Positions 38,101-45,475 are shown, counted from the first letter of the stretch. The stretch is 64,000 nucleotides of DNA from Zygnema cylindricum (GCA_037447655.1 JBBHKE010002597.1:52052-116051); one strand, 5' to 3'. A program made the numbers and translations. Notes: generated by a model not told the origin, from the letters alone.

Positions 38101-41100
38101 GGGGGAGAGAAGTAGATGAGTAAAGGAGGGAGAGGGAGATATGGAGACAGGGGGAAAAGAAGAGTGGGGAGGAAAGGGGGTGGGAGAGTGGGAGGGAGAG
38201 GGAGAGGGGGATTTGGAGAGTGAGATGAGATTGAGAGAGAGGGAGAGAGGTTCAAAGCGGGAAAGTTAAATTGTAAGGGAGAATGGGAGGTAGTGGTAGA
38301 GGAAAGATAGGGAGAGAGGGAGAAAGAGAGTAAAGCGAAAAGGGAGTGGGAGTGTGAGTTGGAGGCGGATAAGGAGATGGATAGGAAACGGGAGAGACAA
38401 AGTCAGTGGGTAAAAAGTATCATGTTGTATGAATTCTTACAACTTTTAGCATGAATTTCTACTAAATGCTATTGTGGTGTCTTATTATCCAGCTTGGGTG
38501 GCCTTTTGGGGGAATGGAATGTTTGTGGGAGGGGGTTCGCCTATTGCCATAGGGCATTAAGTTACAACCGGTTGAGTGGAACCATTCCATCGTCCATCGG
38601 TCAAATTAAATCCCTCATCTATATGTAAGACTTTTTCCTTTAAACGCCCTGAGAATAAGCACCTTCATTTTTTATTTCATGAAAAAATAAAAATCTCCAA
38701 GAAATTTTCATATAATGGACCTCGATTCACTTTAACAAAAAACGAATTTTCAAGAACAAGAACCGTACCGATTGAATAAGAAATCTCCTTGATTTTCTAA
38801 GCTTCCATTTCTTGACTTCCTTTCTCCTACTCGATTTAGTTAAAGAGTATGACACCCAACGTAGAGTAAGATTAACGTCCATAATGAGTATAAAAAGATC
38901 CGTTGAATGATTTGATCCTTGACATACTAACTCTCTTTTGCCTTAATATTTACATGCCGTCCCTTTACCCTCGCCTTCCTCTCCTTCCACCCAACACACT
39001 TGAGATGACTCCCTTATAAATGCCATGATCCAATATTCGGAAAATTGTTTGTGAAATTTTGGGATAAACATATAAATTCTGATAGTAATATGACAGAGTT
39101 TTTCAAAACCTGCGACACAACAACCAAAATAGGATCCAAAAAATCAACTTTTTCGTTTTTCGTATGTTATATCAACTTTGGTCTTTGACTGATAAAGTGA
39201 AATGCTATCAAGAGGGCCTTGAAATTTAGATGATTGCCTGAAGACCATGCATAAGAAAATAAAAAAAAGGGGGGAGAGAGAGACGAGACAAAGAGATATT
39301 GACAATTGAGGTTAAGTATCTCTAAGATAACTTTTGAAAAATCTAGCAATCCAAGTCCCCTCCTTTTCCTTTCTGATAACTAAGATTTCTTTTACGTAAA
39401 GTGTATAGCGAGTAATATAAGAAAAACCATACAAAACACTTTTTTTCCTTAAAATACTCTATAAAAAGCTTAGCAGGAAATACAAAAAATACCTATTGTA
39501 TACTGGCAGCGCAATAAATCCATTCCCAAAAAATGTAATTTTTATTGTCTCTTTATAGTTATCCTAACGGTCAACCAATGTGGTCAATTTGGAATGACAC
39601 TTCCGACTCTACCAACTTTTTGTACTCTTTACATTAGGACTGGATGAGAGTAACAATAGATACAAAGAAGAAAGGAAAAAAGAAAGATATAACAAGAAAA
39701 AAAAAGACGGAAATTATTCAAATGGCCACACACATAAAGGTTATGACGGAATCTACTTGGTGTTAATAACGAATCATTTTTGAGGCGAGGGGATGACGGG
39801 TCAATTTCATCAGTTTTGAGGAAAATTAGTGAAAAGATTCGAGTATCGATTTTTTTACGTGCCACAGTGGATAAAAAAACTGTATGTTTTTAGGTGCAAT
39901 ACTTAATCAATTTTGGTGTATTATCTTCCGACTAATACTAGCGGAAAGCCATTTGGGTGGGGGGGAGGTTGCTGGGGGGTATTCTTGGTGTCATAGATAT
40001 CTAGCGGAGAACCAACTGAGTGGACGCGTTCCATCGTCCATCAGCCAACTCTCAAATCTTACTATACTGTAAGACTGAATTATGAACAAATCCAATTGCT
40101 CCACGAATAGTGGGTTATGAAAGTGGTTTCAACCTAATGCTTAAGGAAAATAAGAGTTTGTTGCAAAGAATGTATGTTGGAAACGAAACACACAGAACTA
40201 ATCTATCCTCCATCGGTCAACTCTTACATCTTTATGAATTGTAATTTCGAGTTCGTACTAACTAGAAGGCATTTGGTGGGGAGGGGATTTTGGTGGGTTG
40301 GGTATATCGGCACAGATATCTAAATAGCAACCAGTTGAGTGGAAGCATTCCATCGTCCATCGGTCAACTCTCAGGCCTAATGGAATTGTAAGATTGAAAC
40401 ATGAGTAATGCCAATTTTTTTTTTTAAAATGGGATAGAATTTGATTTGGAAATACGATTTAAGTCAAAGAACAGTTTTTTCTAGTAAATGTATTTTGGAA
40501 ACATTTTCAATCGCTAATTATTATTTTATATTTGGTTTTCTTTGTTGATTGAAAAAATGTTTGCATTTAAATTTATAAAGAACTATTTTATAGAATTGAC
40601 ACTACTAATAGTTTTCGAGAAGGAAAACGTATACACGATGCATAACTTTTTCAAAACTTCTTTACGTGATTTAAAACTCAAATTGCGAGTTAGGTTTCAA
40701 ACATTATTGCTTATGTGTGTAACAAAACTCTTCCTTACCCCCCCTATCCTCCCATCCTTCCCCTCCTATCTTCTCACCGTCAATCCTCCGTACATTTTCA
40801 TGTCTCATCCGTCATTTCTTGCACACAAAGTCTATTTCCTTCCGCCTCTCGTGCCTCACCCTACCTTGCCCCTATTCAACCCTCTCTCTCCTTCTCTTCT
40901 CGCACCTCTCTTCCCCTTTCCTTTCCCCTTCCTCTCTTCTTCTCTTCCTACACAACAAATGCGGGAAGAGGAAGTGGCGGTAAGAGAGAAGAGCGAGAAC
41001 GGCGGTCAAAGGGCCGGGAAGTTGACGGTTATAAAGGGAAGAGAAAGCGGCCAGTGGATGTAAGGGAGAGAGAGAGAGTGGCAATAAAGGGGTTCGATGA

Positions 41101-44100
41101 TCGTTGGGAGGGGAAAAGAGCGATGAGAAGGGTGGCGATAAGAGGCCACCGAAAGAATTGGGGTCAGTGTGGGCTGATAGAGTGGATAATTGAAAGGGAA
41201 AAAAAAGTGGGTTCATAGATGAGAGGAGTGAAAATTTGAGAAATAGGAAATAATTCGTGGAAGGAGATAATGGCGACAAGAGGGAGGTAAGAGAGCGGAA
41301 ATGAATTAGGTGGTACAGAATAACTGTCAAAGAGGGGTGACTTGAACAGGAAGGTAAGGTTTTTGCCACGGGAGAGGGGGAGATGGAGGTTAGGGGATAG
41401 AATCGAGAGAGAGAGAGAGACATCAACCTTTTTCCTATCCCCTATATTTCAAATAACTCCCCTCCTTTGCATCTATCGCTCTCTCTTAAATGAATCTCTA
41501 ACTCAATAGTATCGCTGCCCTGCACCTTATACATACTACGGCCAAAAAAAAACCATCCACTGTTTCGAGTACACCTTTCATAATCTTGTTCTCCACTTGT
41601 AAAGTGACAACGAGAATAAGAAATTCAGAAAAGACAACATCGAGTGGCATAGAGAGACGGAGAAAAGACGAGAAAGAGTGAGCCGAGCAACAAACAAAAT
41701 AAGGTTTGCTAGAAAGAGAGAAAATAGTGAGAGTAAAAAAAAGGGAGAGGGAGAGGGAAAAAGAGAGAGAGTGAAAGGGGGAGGAAAAGGGCCAAGCCAT
41801 AAATAAAGGGGGAATGAAAGGGAGAGTGAAAAGGCGGTGGGAGGGGAAAGGGAGTGCGTCGATGTAGGAAGGAGGGAGAGGGAGAGAAAAGGAAAAGGAG
41901 TGGAGAGATTTTTGTGAGAGTGAGAGGGAGAGGGAGAGTGTCGATTTAGTAGAAAGGTAGAGGGAGAGGATAGGGAGATGGAGAGTGAGGGGGAGCTGGA
42001 GAGGGAAAAGGAGAGGGCAGATTTAGAGCAGAGGGAGAGGGTAGATAAGTTAGCTTGTGTTTCTGATTTTGAAGGGAAGAGGGACAATAGAGTGATACTT
42101 AAACAATAATAAAGGGCGGATTAAAAGGCAATGGCCGACAATAGGCTAACATGCGCCTCTAGCCTCCCCTTTCCCTTCTCCCCTATTCCCTACCCTCTAC
42201 TAGATGCGTCAAAGAGGGAGGAAAAATCAGAGCCCTACCCCCACTTTCTGCGATCTGAGTGTCATTGGAGGAGAGGAGTAAGAGTAGCTGCCCTCTGTTA
42301 CAAGATTGAAGGAATGAATGGAGGGAGGCAAGAGGGGAGAGAGAAAGAAAGGGTGGCGAGGGGGAGTGTGATGGGGAGTGGCGGAGAGAGAGGAGATGTG
42401 GAAAGGTGAGAGGGGACAGGACAGCGGGTTGGGGAGAGGGGGAAGGTAGTAAGGGAAGGGGGAAGGGAGAAGGGGAAGGGGGAAAGGAGAGGTGAGAAAG
42501 GGAAAGGGGAGGGGCAGAGGGGAGAAGTGAAGGAGAGCGCTGAAAACGGAGTGGAGGCGGAAAGGAGGGAGGAAAGGGGGAGGAGACTGAACGTATAGGA
42601 TACAAATGGGCGTTAAGGATAAAAACTTACAGAAATAAAACAATAAGAAGTACATCAGAGAACCCCATGCTAGATGTATAGTCTTCAAAATATGAAGAAC
42701 AAAAAATATGGTGGAAAATTTTATGTTATAAAACGATATTGTAAAAACAATCACCAAGAAGTTGAAGCATTGAATATGACGAAACCAATAGAAGAAATGG
42801 ACTGAAACTTCCAAATTCATAATAACAAAAAAAACCCTTAAGGGATGATTTTGGTAATTCTTTAAAAAAAAATGTATCGCAAAAATTTAAATCCATAAGC
42901 TGCTGAAAGAAAAACGAATAGAAATTTAACCACACAAAAATCAAGACAAAGCTAACGATTGCAAATGCTAAACTAGGGGAGGGAGAAAGGGAGGAGGATC
43001 AATAACTCCCTTTTCTTTTCCTTCTCCTTTTCCCAAAGCTCACACTATTTTGTTTTTGACTTTCCAATTCTCATTTTCAAGAATTGAAAGAACTTTGTTT
43101 TCAAAACTTTTTCAATTGATGTTTATGTAAGTTTTATATTCTTACTATTGTTTTACTATTTTTTTTCTAATGATTGCCAAAAACTAACACAATGCCTTAA
43201 ACCCCAAAGAACTCTATCACAAGAGGAAAAAAAAAACAAAAACAGAAATCCATTGAAAACCACCAAAGGGAAAGTGAAATCAAGTTTCTTTTCAAAATTC
43301 CTCATTTGATGTACATTTTTTTTTTCCAATTTGGTTTTCAAATTTACATTACAATTTTGCCAAAAATAACAATTGTGTTTGTAAATTTGTTAGGGGGGGT
43401 GTCACGCATTAGTCAGTAAATTCCATTGAAATTCACTATCTAAACATGCATTTAAATTCGGCTAAAACTCGTCTACTTTGATTTTGACGTTATTCAAGTT
43501 TCATGCCTTGAGAATATTCAATTTAAAAAAAAAAAAAAAAAACTTTTTTTTTTTTTTTTTTATTTTTTATTTTCCGTGTTTGCGTTAAAAATTCATGAAT
43601 AGTGACGCTTCAAACAACTATTTTACCGGGGCCATTGTCAAATTCAATAAATTCATATCATGTCAGCAGTTGTGCCAATTGCCTGTTTGGCTCAAACCTC
43701 CCATCAGGATGCGAATCCAAATTTCAACGAAGTAAAAGCGAATGTAAATCGTTTTGCAATGCGATACAAGTGGGAGGACCATGTGGGGGTCACGGGATTT
43801 GCTCCAATAGCACAAAAGGGACGACACGTAAATGTGCTTGCAATAAAGGCTACACTAATAAAGTGAACAAATTCACTTGCAAATTTAAGTCTTTATCCTT
43901 GTAATGATGTCCGCCAAAATAGAGCTTATTTTAGTGGCTTAAGCAAAAATTGCACAGTTTCCATTTCTCTGGTATCATGGCGCTCACACTTTCCACCCTT
44001 TGGTAATGTATCTATAGTGTTTCAAAGTTATCGTTTCTACTTGCATGGTGATATTTGAGCGTTCTCCTTTCATTGCACAAACTTTCATAAGCTTAAGACA

Positions 44101-44313
44101 GCGTTATATAAGGCTTGAAAAAATAAGTTTACGGTTTTAAAGTCGCAGTTTTTTTTTTTTTTTTTAGTAATTCGTCCACCGCCATCACGAAGTTCACCAC
44201 CCCTTCAATCACCTCATCGATCACCACCCCCTCCACCAACTCGTCGTCCTCCGCCTCATCCTATGCCACAACGTCGCCCCTCTCCATCTCGTCCTATACT
44301 ACCCTAATTCAAG
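20082..44313 (+). CDS. LRR surface-protein gene, one repeat per exon (gene span, 3' end open)
   Basis: Proposed exons are 20082-20169 (signal peptide), 20294-20405 (LRR cap), 26393-26464, 32699-32770, 34547-34618, 37080-37151, 38553-38624, 39997-40068, 40196-40240 and 40316-40387 (LRRs), 43603-43900 (LRR end plus cysteine-rich/EGF-like) and 44168-44313 (Ser/Thr-rich). Full LRR exons are 72 nt, enter and leave in phase 2, and encode one 24-residue plant-type repeat such as YLAENQLSGRVPSSISQ. The predicted product is a secreted or membrane-anchored extracellular protein. LRR arrays bind ligands or partners and the Ser/Thr-rich part would be an extended linker. The first LRR exon (20772) is broken, a G-run frameshift interrupts 43603-43900, and one LRR exon is shortened in frame. 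Copia debris and polypurine tracts fill the introns. No transmembrane, GPI or kinase exon was found. The gene could be active, variably spliced, or a decaying member of a family. The linkage of exons is inferred from phase and order, not shown by transcripts. Confidence 0.55.
20294..20405 (+). CDS. LRR gene exon 2, LRR N-terminal cap (right copy)
   Basis: The exon follows CTGCTGCAG, is 112 nt, enters in phase 1 and leaves in phase 2 at AT/GTGAGT. It encodes RALQAVKAAVKNKGRFPEIK, then C, then FECDKSGRVTF, the LRR cap pattern. It is about 90% identical by eye to the left copy, with changes concentrated around the CNETSFK/CDTYYFE segment. Confidence 0.75.
20772..20833 (+). pseudogene. Decayed first LRR exon
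   Basis: Counterpart of the intact exon at 9600-9671. Small deletions removed the CAGATA acceptor context and about 10 nt of the body, and the donor changed from TTGTGAGT to TCGTGAGG. The exon should therefore be skipped. Because it was phase 2 at both ends, skipping leaves the downstream frame intact. Confidence 0.8.
21450..21876 (+). other. Intron stretch ending in a C-rich pyrimidine tract
   Basis: No exon is seen. The stretch 21765-21876 is almost pure pyrimidine and contains a C15-17 run at about 21812-21828. The left duplication copy has a shorter pyrimidine tract at the same place (10275-10380). The copia LTR begins directly after the tract. Confidence 0.7.
21877..22446 (+). repeat. 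Copia 5' LTR, 570 bp
   Basis: Begins TGTTATGATTCATTG, ends TTTCA (TG...CA), and is followed at 22449 by the primer site. It matches 24936-25672 apart from a nested MITE and small indels. GTACGT/AGTACGATAGTACTTT motifs and CCATGGATAGTGTGCTATTT are conserved in both LTRs. Confidence 0.9.
22449..22460 (+). other. Copia primer-binding site
   Basis: TGGTGTCAGAGC lies two bases after the LTR end. It differs at one base from TGGTATCAGAGC, the usual initiator-Met-tRNA priming site of plant-type copia elements. Confidence 0.85.
22705..23350 (+). pseudogene. Copia gag remnant
   Basis: Broken frames encode an acidic/basic N-terminal stretch (22705-22890), then the gag pattern with ILFNG, YPQWKKYIRAQLILRGLL and W, then FSDFMQFKMKSNESFDNAVK and FNIIVEQL before about 23345. 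In-frame stops and shifts disrupt it. Relatives are seen at 26700-26900 and 31166-31396. Confidence 0.8.
23530..23740 (+). pseudogene. Copia gag C-terminus with CCHC zinc knuckle
   Basis: A Gly/Arg-rich stretch (FRGRGGGKGGGPRGRGK) is followed by CFFCNRPGHILASC, an exact CX2CX4HX4C zinc knuckle, at about 23660-23700. A stop lies between the two. The knuckle binds nucleic acid in intact gag proteins. Confidence 0.85.
23955..24329 (+). pseudogene. Copia protease remnant
   Basis: WIIDMGASHHV marks the aspartic protease site, with Met in place of the usual Ser/Thr after the catalytic Asp. After a frame change come VASGQTITVGKLVTV, ARLMNVLYFPDGSVNLLSV and a stop, the usual copia region between protease and pre-integrase domain. 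It is inactive because of the shift. Confidence 0.85.
24440..24890 (+). pseudogene. Copia RNase H remnant
   Basis: Frames contain GKSTSGYAFVFGGAAISWSS, VALSSTEAEYMAACHASKAS, then LVKNPVFHKRTKQYGIQ, a stop, and LVRDLVAAKEVEFLYVLTF with ADMLTKA. These are the hallmark copia RNase H and C-terminal motifs. Sequence before this jumps straight from protease, so reverse transcriptase is deleted. Confidence 0.9.
24936..25672 (+). repeat. Copia 3' LTR, truncated and carrying a MITE
   Basis: Begins TGTTACAATTCATTG after the purine stretch GAAGAAGAGGAA. It matches the 5' LTR but has a 199-bp MITE at 25142-25340 and stops at TATATTATC, about 40 bp short of the LTR end. The next bases (CTAAGTGATTAG) are the host duplication flank, so no target-site duplication can be checked. 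Confidence 0.88.
25142..25340. mobile_element. TA-flanked MITE nested in the copia LTR, 199 bp
   Basis: The ends are CACCGTGAATCGTTATTAG and the imperfect complement ATAACGATTCAAGGTG. TA flanks both sides, and the 5' LTR shows the empty site (GTGTAGTACTTT). It belongs to the same terminal family as the element at 6872. The nesting dates it after the copia insertion. Confidence 0.88.
26393..26464 (+). CDS. LRR exon, 72 nt
   Basis: The exon lies between TTGTCATAG and GTAAGC. It encodes, after the split codon, YMFSNNLTGNIPLSIVQ and LTSLQTL. The acceptor is preceded by GGTGGTGGTGGGAATG. A diverged intact twin is at 4724-4795 on the minus strand. Confidence 0.8.
26690..27240 (+). pseudogene. Copia gag-protease remnant in an LRR intron
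   Basis: Reads SWNALVEQSRKALENQFEKG and then KAKSVFEYSVQFKFKFNDS (gag), and near 27180 VDTGATHHSC (protease). The middle of gag and everything downstream is absent. It is the same deletion derivative as at 3960-4505. The apparent 97-residue frame at 26650-26943 belongs to it. Confidence 0.75.
28011..29700 (-). pseudogene. Truncated Ty1/copia element, gag to integrase
   Basis: On the minus strand from 29697 down it encodes: gag (ending ALIIRGLPREYKGASENLKK); a zinc knuckle CNHCIEKEHGCRGC, exact CX2CX4HX4C, at about 29180-29225; protease WIMDTGAS followed by a stop at about 28920; a shifted frame with VERTLYDVLYVPNFKENLFS; the pre-integrase motif LWHKRIGHVHNESL with CDGCALAK; and an integrase core with TDEFSR, TLRSDNGGKYVS and SPQQNGVAKRVNRTL. 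Reverse transcriptase, RNase H and LTRs are missing because sequence stops at the 27975 junction. One stop and at least one shift lie in the protease. It sits antisense in a large intron of the LRR gene. Confidence 0.88.
29701..31165. other. No gene recognised
   Basis: Intron-like AT-rich DNA. I saw no LRR exon, splice-bounded frame or repeat match. An LTR for the minus-strand copia element was looked for here without success. Confidence 0.5.
31166..31396 (-). pseudogene. Copia gag fragment
   Basis: The minus-strand frame contains GLENQFEKGVEDKGQFVFRD and FKDNLSIKNGLERFNNYLGQ, the same gag region as at 22.7-23.3 kb and 26.7 kb. It is either a separate insertion or a displaced piece of the 28-29.7 kb element. 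Confidence 0.75.
31397..32698 (+). other. No gene recognised; T-rich intron-like DNA
   Basis: The frame at 31464-31715 has no recognisable domain. Homopolymer T/A runs occur at about 32093-32108, 32177-32190 and 32275-32286. A G-rich block (GGGGGAGGG, GGTGGGGGAGG) precedes the next LRR exon. Confidence 0.5.
32699..32770 (+). CDS. LRR exon, 72 nt
   Basis: The exon lies between CGCCATAG and GTAAGA. Phase 2/2. Encodes NLYNNRLNGRIPSSIFN and LKSLIEL. Upstream block is GGTGGGGGAGGAATGG. Confidence 0.8.
33250..34400 (+). repeat. Polypurine tract of about 1.1 kb in an LRR intron
   Basis: Almost uninterrupted GGGAGA/GAGAGG-type purines on the plus strand. The minus strand reads as long Ser/Pro/Leu-rich frames (for example 34438-33677) that are low-complexity products of CT-rich DNA, not genes. 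It ends at GGGTAAAAAGTGTGATGTTG, the same flank as at 36925 and 38407. Confidence 0.9.
34547..34618 (+). CDS. LRR exon, 72 nt
   Basis: The exon lies between TTGCCATAG and GTGAGA. Phase 2/2. Encodes SLNDNQLSGSVPSSIGQ and MKSLQLL. Upstream block is GGGAGGGGGTTCGCCTATTG, shared with the next two exons. Confidence 0.82.
35221..36925 (+). repeat. Polypurine tract of about 1.7 kb in an LRR intron
   Basis: GA-rich throughout, with one short mixed stretch (35250-35400) near its left edge. The antisense 532- and 336-residue open frames (36959-35361 and 36322-35312) consist of Ser, Pro and Leu and are rejected as genes. Left and right flanks match those of the tract at 37730. Confidence 0.9.
37080..37151 (+). 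CDS. LRR exon, 72 nt
   Basis: The exon lies between TTGCCATAG and GTAAGA. Phase 2/2. Encodes ILSDNQLSGTIPSSIGQ and MKSLNHL. Flanking intron on both sides is homologous to that of the exons at 34547 and 38553. Confidence 0.82.
37730..38405 (+). repeat. Polypurine tract of about 0.7 kb in an LRR intron
   Basis: Shorter homologue of the tract at 35221-36925. Blocks such as AAAGAAGTGTTCCAAAGAGG are shared. It is bounded by the same left (TCCCCGTCTTTTTTATTTAA) and right (GGGTAAAAAGTATCATGTTG) flanks. Confidence 0.88.
38553..38624 (+). CDS. LRR exon, 72 nt
   Basis: The exon lies between TTGCCATAG and GTAAGA. Phase 2/2, ending AT instead of TT so the split codon becomes Ile before an A-starting exon. 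Encodes ALSYNRLSGTIPSSIGQ and IKSLIY. Confidence 0.8.
38625..39996 (+). other. Intron of the LRR gene
   Basis: The first 400 bp resemble the starts of the introns after the exons at 34547 and 37080 (AAAAACGAATTTTCAAGAAC, ACCCAACACACTTGAGATG). Only a short purine run remains (39268-39290) where the neighbours have long tracts. No exon is seen. Confidence 0.65.
39997..40068 (+). CDS. LRR exon, 72 nt
   Basis: The exon lies between GTGTCATAG and GTAAGA. Phase 2/2. Encodes YLAENQLSGRVPSSISQ and LSNLTIL. The upstream block GGGTGGGGGGGAGGTTGCTG is the most G-rich of the set. Confidence 0.83.
40196..40240 (+). CDS. Shortened LRR exon, 45 nt
   Basis: The exon lies between ACACACAG and GTAATT. It has the 5' and 3' ends of the LRR exon (SSIGQ, LLHLYEL) but lacks 27 nt covering the NxLxGxIP core. 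Phase 2/2 is kept, so inclusion adds a 15-residue partial repeat without a shift. The weak GTAATT donor leaves its use uncertain, and it may be a decayed exon. Confidence 0.55.
40316..40387 (+). CDS. LRR exon, 72 nt
   Basis: The exon lies between CGGCACAG and GTAAGA. Phase 2/2. Encodes YLNSNQLSGSIPSSIGQ and LSGLMEL. The preceding intron, if the 45-nt exon is used, is only 75 bp and is dominated by GGTGGGGAGGGGATTTTGGT. Confidence 0.82.
40388..43602 (+). other. Long intron with opposed pyrimidine and purine tracts
   Basis: Pyrimidine-rich at 40730-40960 and purine-rich at 40965-41430 and 41640-42110, with a third purine tract at 42300-42600. The open frames at 40542-41063 and on the minus strand at 41426-40872, 42087-41578 and 42820-42183 follow the skewed composition and lack domains. 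AT-rich from 42600, with A/T homopolymers at 43527-43570 just before the next exon. No exon is seen. Confidence 0.6.
43603..43900 (+). CDS. LRR-end plus cysteine-rich/EGF-like exon (contains a frameshift)
   Basis: The acceptor is CATGAATAG and the donor GTAATG. In the phase-2 frame the exon opens with DASNNYFTG, a good LRR start after the split codon. The next frame then encodes PLSNSINSYHVSSCANC, LFGSNLPSGC, a Lys/Ser/Cys stretch, then GPCGGHGICSN and RKCACNKGY with a final Cys. That is an EGF-like CxGHGxC...CxCxxGY pattern in an extracellular domain. The two frames meet at a run of four G at 43628-43631, where three G would keep one continuous frame. The exon would end the LRR array. If the shift is real, the gene is broken here. 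Confidence 0.7.
44168..44313 (+). CDS. Ser/Thr-rich linker exon (alternative frame Pro/Arg-rich)
   Basis: A long T run ending TTTTTAG precedes it and GTAAAG follows. Entering in phase 2 from the cysteine exon it encodes NSSTAITKFTTPSITSSITT and a similar Ser/Thr-rich stretch, typical of O-glycosylated stalks of surface proteins, and leaves in phase 1. The +1 frame encodes RPPPSRSSPPLQSPHRSPPP and more, and stops at TAA just before the donor. Its codons end mostly in A or T, as expected of this AT-rich genome. Phase favours the first reading and codon bias the second. No transmembrane exon was found downstream. Confidence 0.5.
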
Positions 44314-44924
44314 GTAAAGGTATCAGTTCTAACTTGAACGTAGTATGTTACAATGCAAGAACCTTTCCGGTTGACTTATTATTTTGATTATCTCGGCTTG
44401 AATGCACGTAAACTGTTACATTACAAATTGACTTTACGCTATATGTTGTGTTTTGTTGGCTTTATAATGGGTTGCTACCTTGTGCACGAAGGATAATTTA
44501 AAGCTTCAAAAAATAATTTGAGTCAAATTAACTTCATATTAGTGTATGGGCAAGCATGATGTTTCCTCATTATGGTTATAAGAATGATTGTATTGAACAT
44601 CACAGAAAACCAACCTTTATGTTGTTAACTCAAACATGTTGCCTATGTATAATGATATTGTCATGTTTGGCGAATAACACGGTTTTGTCACTTTGTCAAA
44701 ACGTGAAAACAATACTCATCTAAGTGTTCCCCGCTATTTCCCATGACCCTACCATATTGAGGAAATACTATGACTTTGAAATCTTTCCAGGCAAAGAAAA
44801 ATAACAAACTCCATACACATTGGTACTAAAATTATTCTCATACAAATGTAGTAAATCCGTTGCTTCATTGGTTGAGGGAATTTTGCTGGGATTGTGGATT
44901 ATCTTAGGCCATCAAAGCAGCGTC
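44314..44924 (+). other. No gene recognised
   Basis: AT-rich DNA after the last supported LRR-gene exon. A short hydrophobic frame at about 44420-44490 has no acceptor and is not called. Confidence 0.5.
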
Positions 44925-45475
44925 TTATGAATAGCTCCATTAACCTTCACGAGAAACTTGAGGGGAAAAGAAACTTTGAAGGCTTGGAGAAATGAAGATA
45001 GATATTCAAGTAATGGCAGGCTGAAAACAACGCAAAACTATTTATCTTCTGGGAGAAATGTGCAAGAAGAGATTTGGCGCGAGTGAAGAAAGTTTGAAGA
45101 ACGATGAGGCTAGCTCATTTAGTCATTTGTCTCGATGCATAAACTACTCAACACTTTTCTGGTCTAAAATATGGAAATTGGCGTTATTTACTAAGGGCGA
45201 GTAGAAATAGTCCAGTTTGTTTGGTTTCATTTTGGGCTATTTTCTAGTTGCCAGAATTGAGTTATGTTTTTTGTTCGTCGTAAAACAGTTTGCTAGTGGG
45301 TGTTTACTTTGGCCGTACATGAGCTGAAGAATTGATGAGATTTTATTGGTTGAAAACTTTTTGAGCGATGCTAGGTGGTTTGGGTTAATTCTCAATTTGC
45401 TTGGGAGCATCGGCTATGTTTTCTAGTAACCGCAAATTTGTGTGTCAGTGGGTATTTTATTTGGCGGTACATGAA
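44925..45475 (+). repeat. Direct duplication, copy 1 (partner 46439-46990)
   Basis: About 550 bp matching 46439-46990 with many substitutions and small indels. Both copies contain a short frame ending INYSxxFWSKIWKLALF, then a few charged residues and a TAG stop. Upstream parts of that frame are broken in copy 1. No domain is recognised. Confidence 0.75.

Noticed and set aside
40542-41426. Plus- and minus-strand frames of 165-185 residues
   Set aside because: Length follows from adjoining pyrimidine and purine tracts. No motif, splice context or homologue is visible.
43660-43866. Alternative 68-residue frame over the cysteine-rich exon
   Set aside because: It overlaps the frame with the EGF-like cysteine spacing and shows no pattern of its own.
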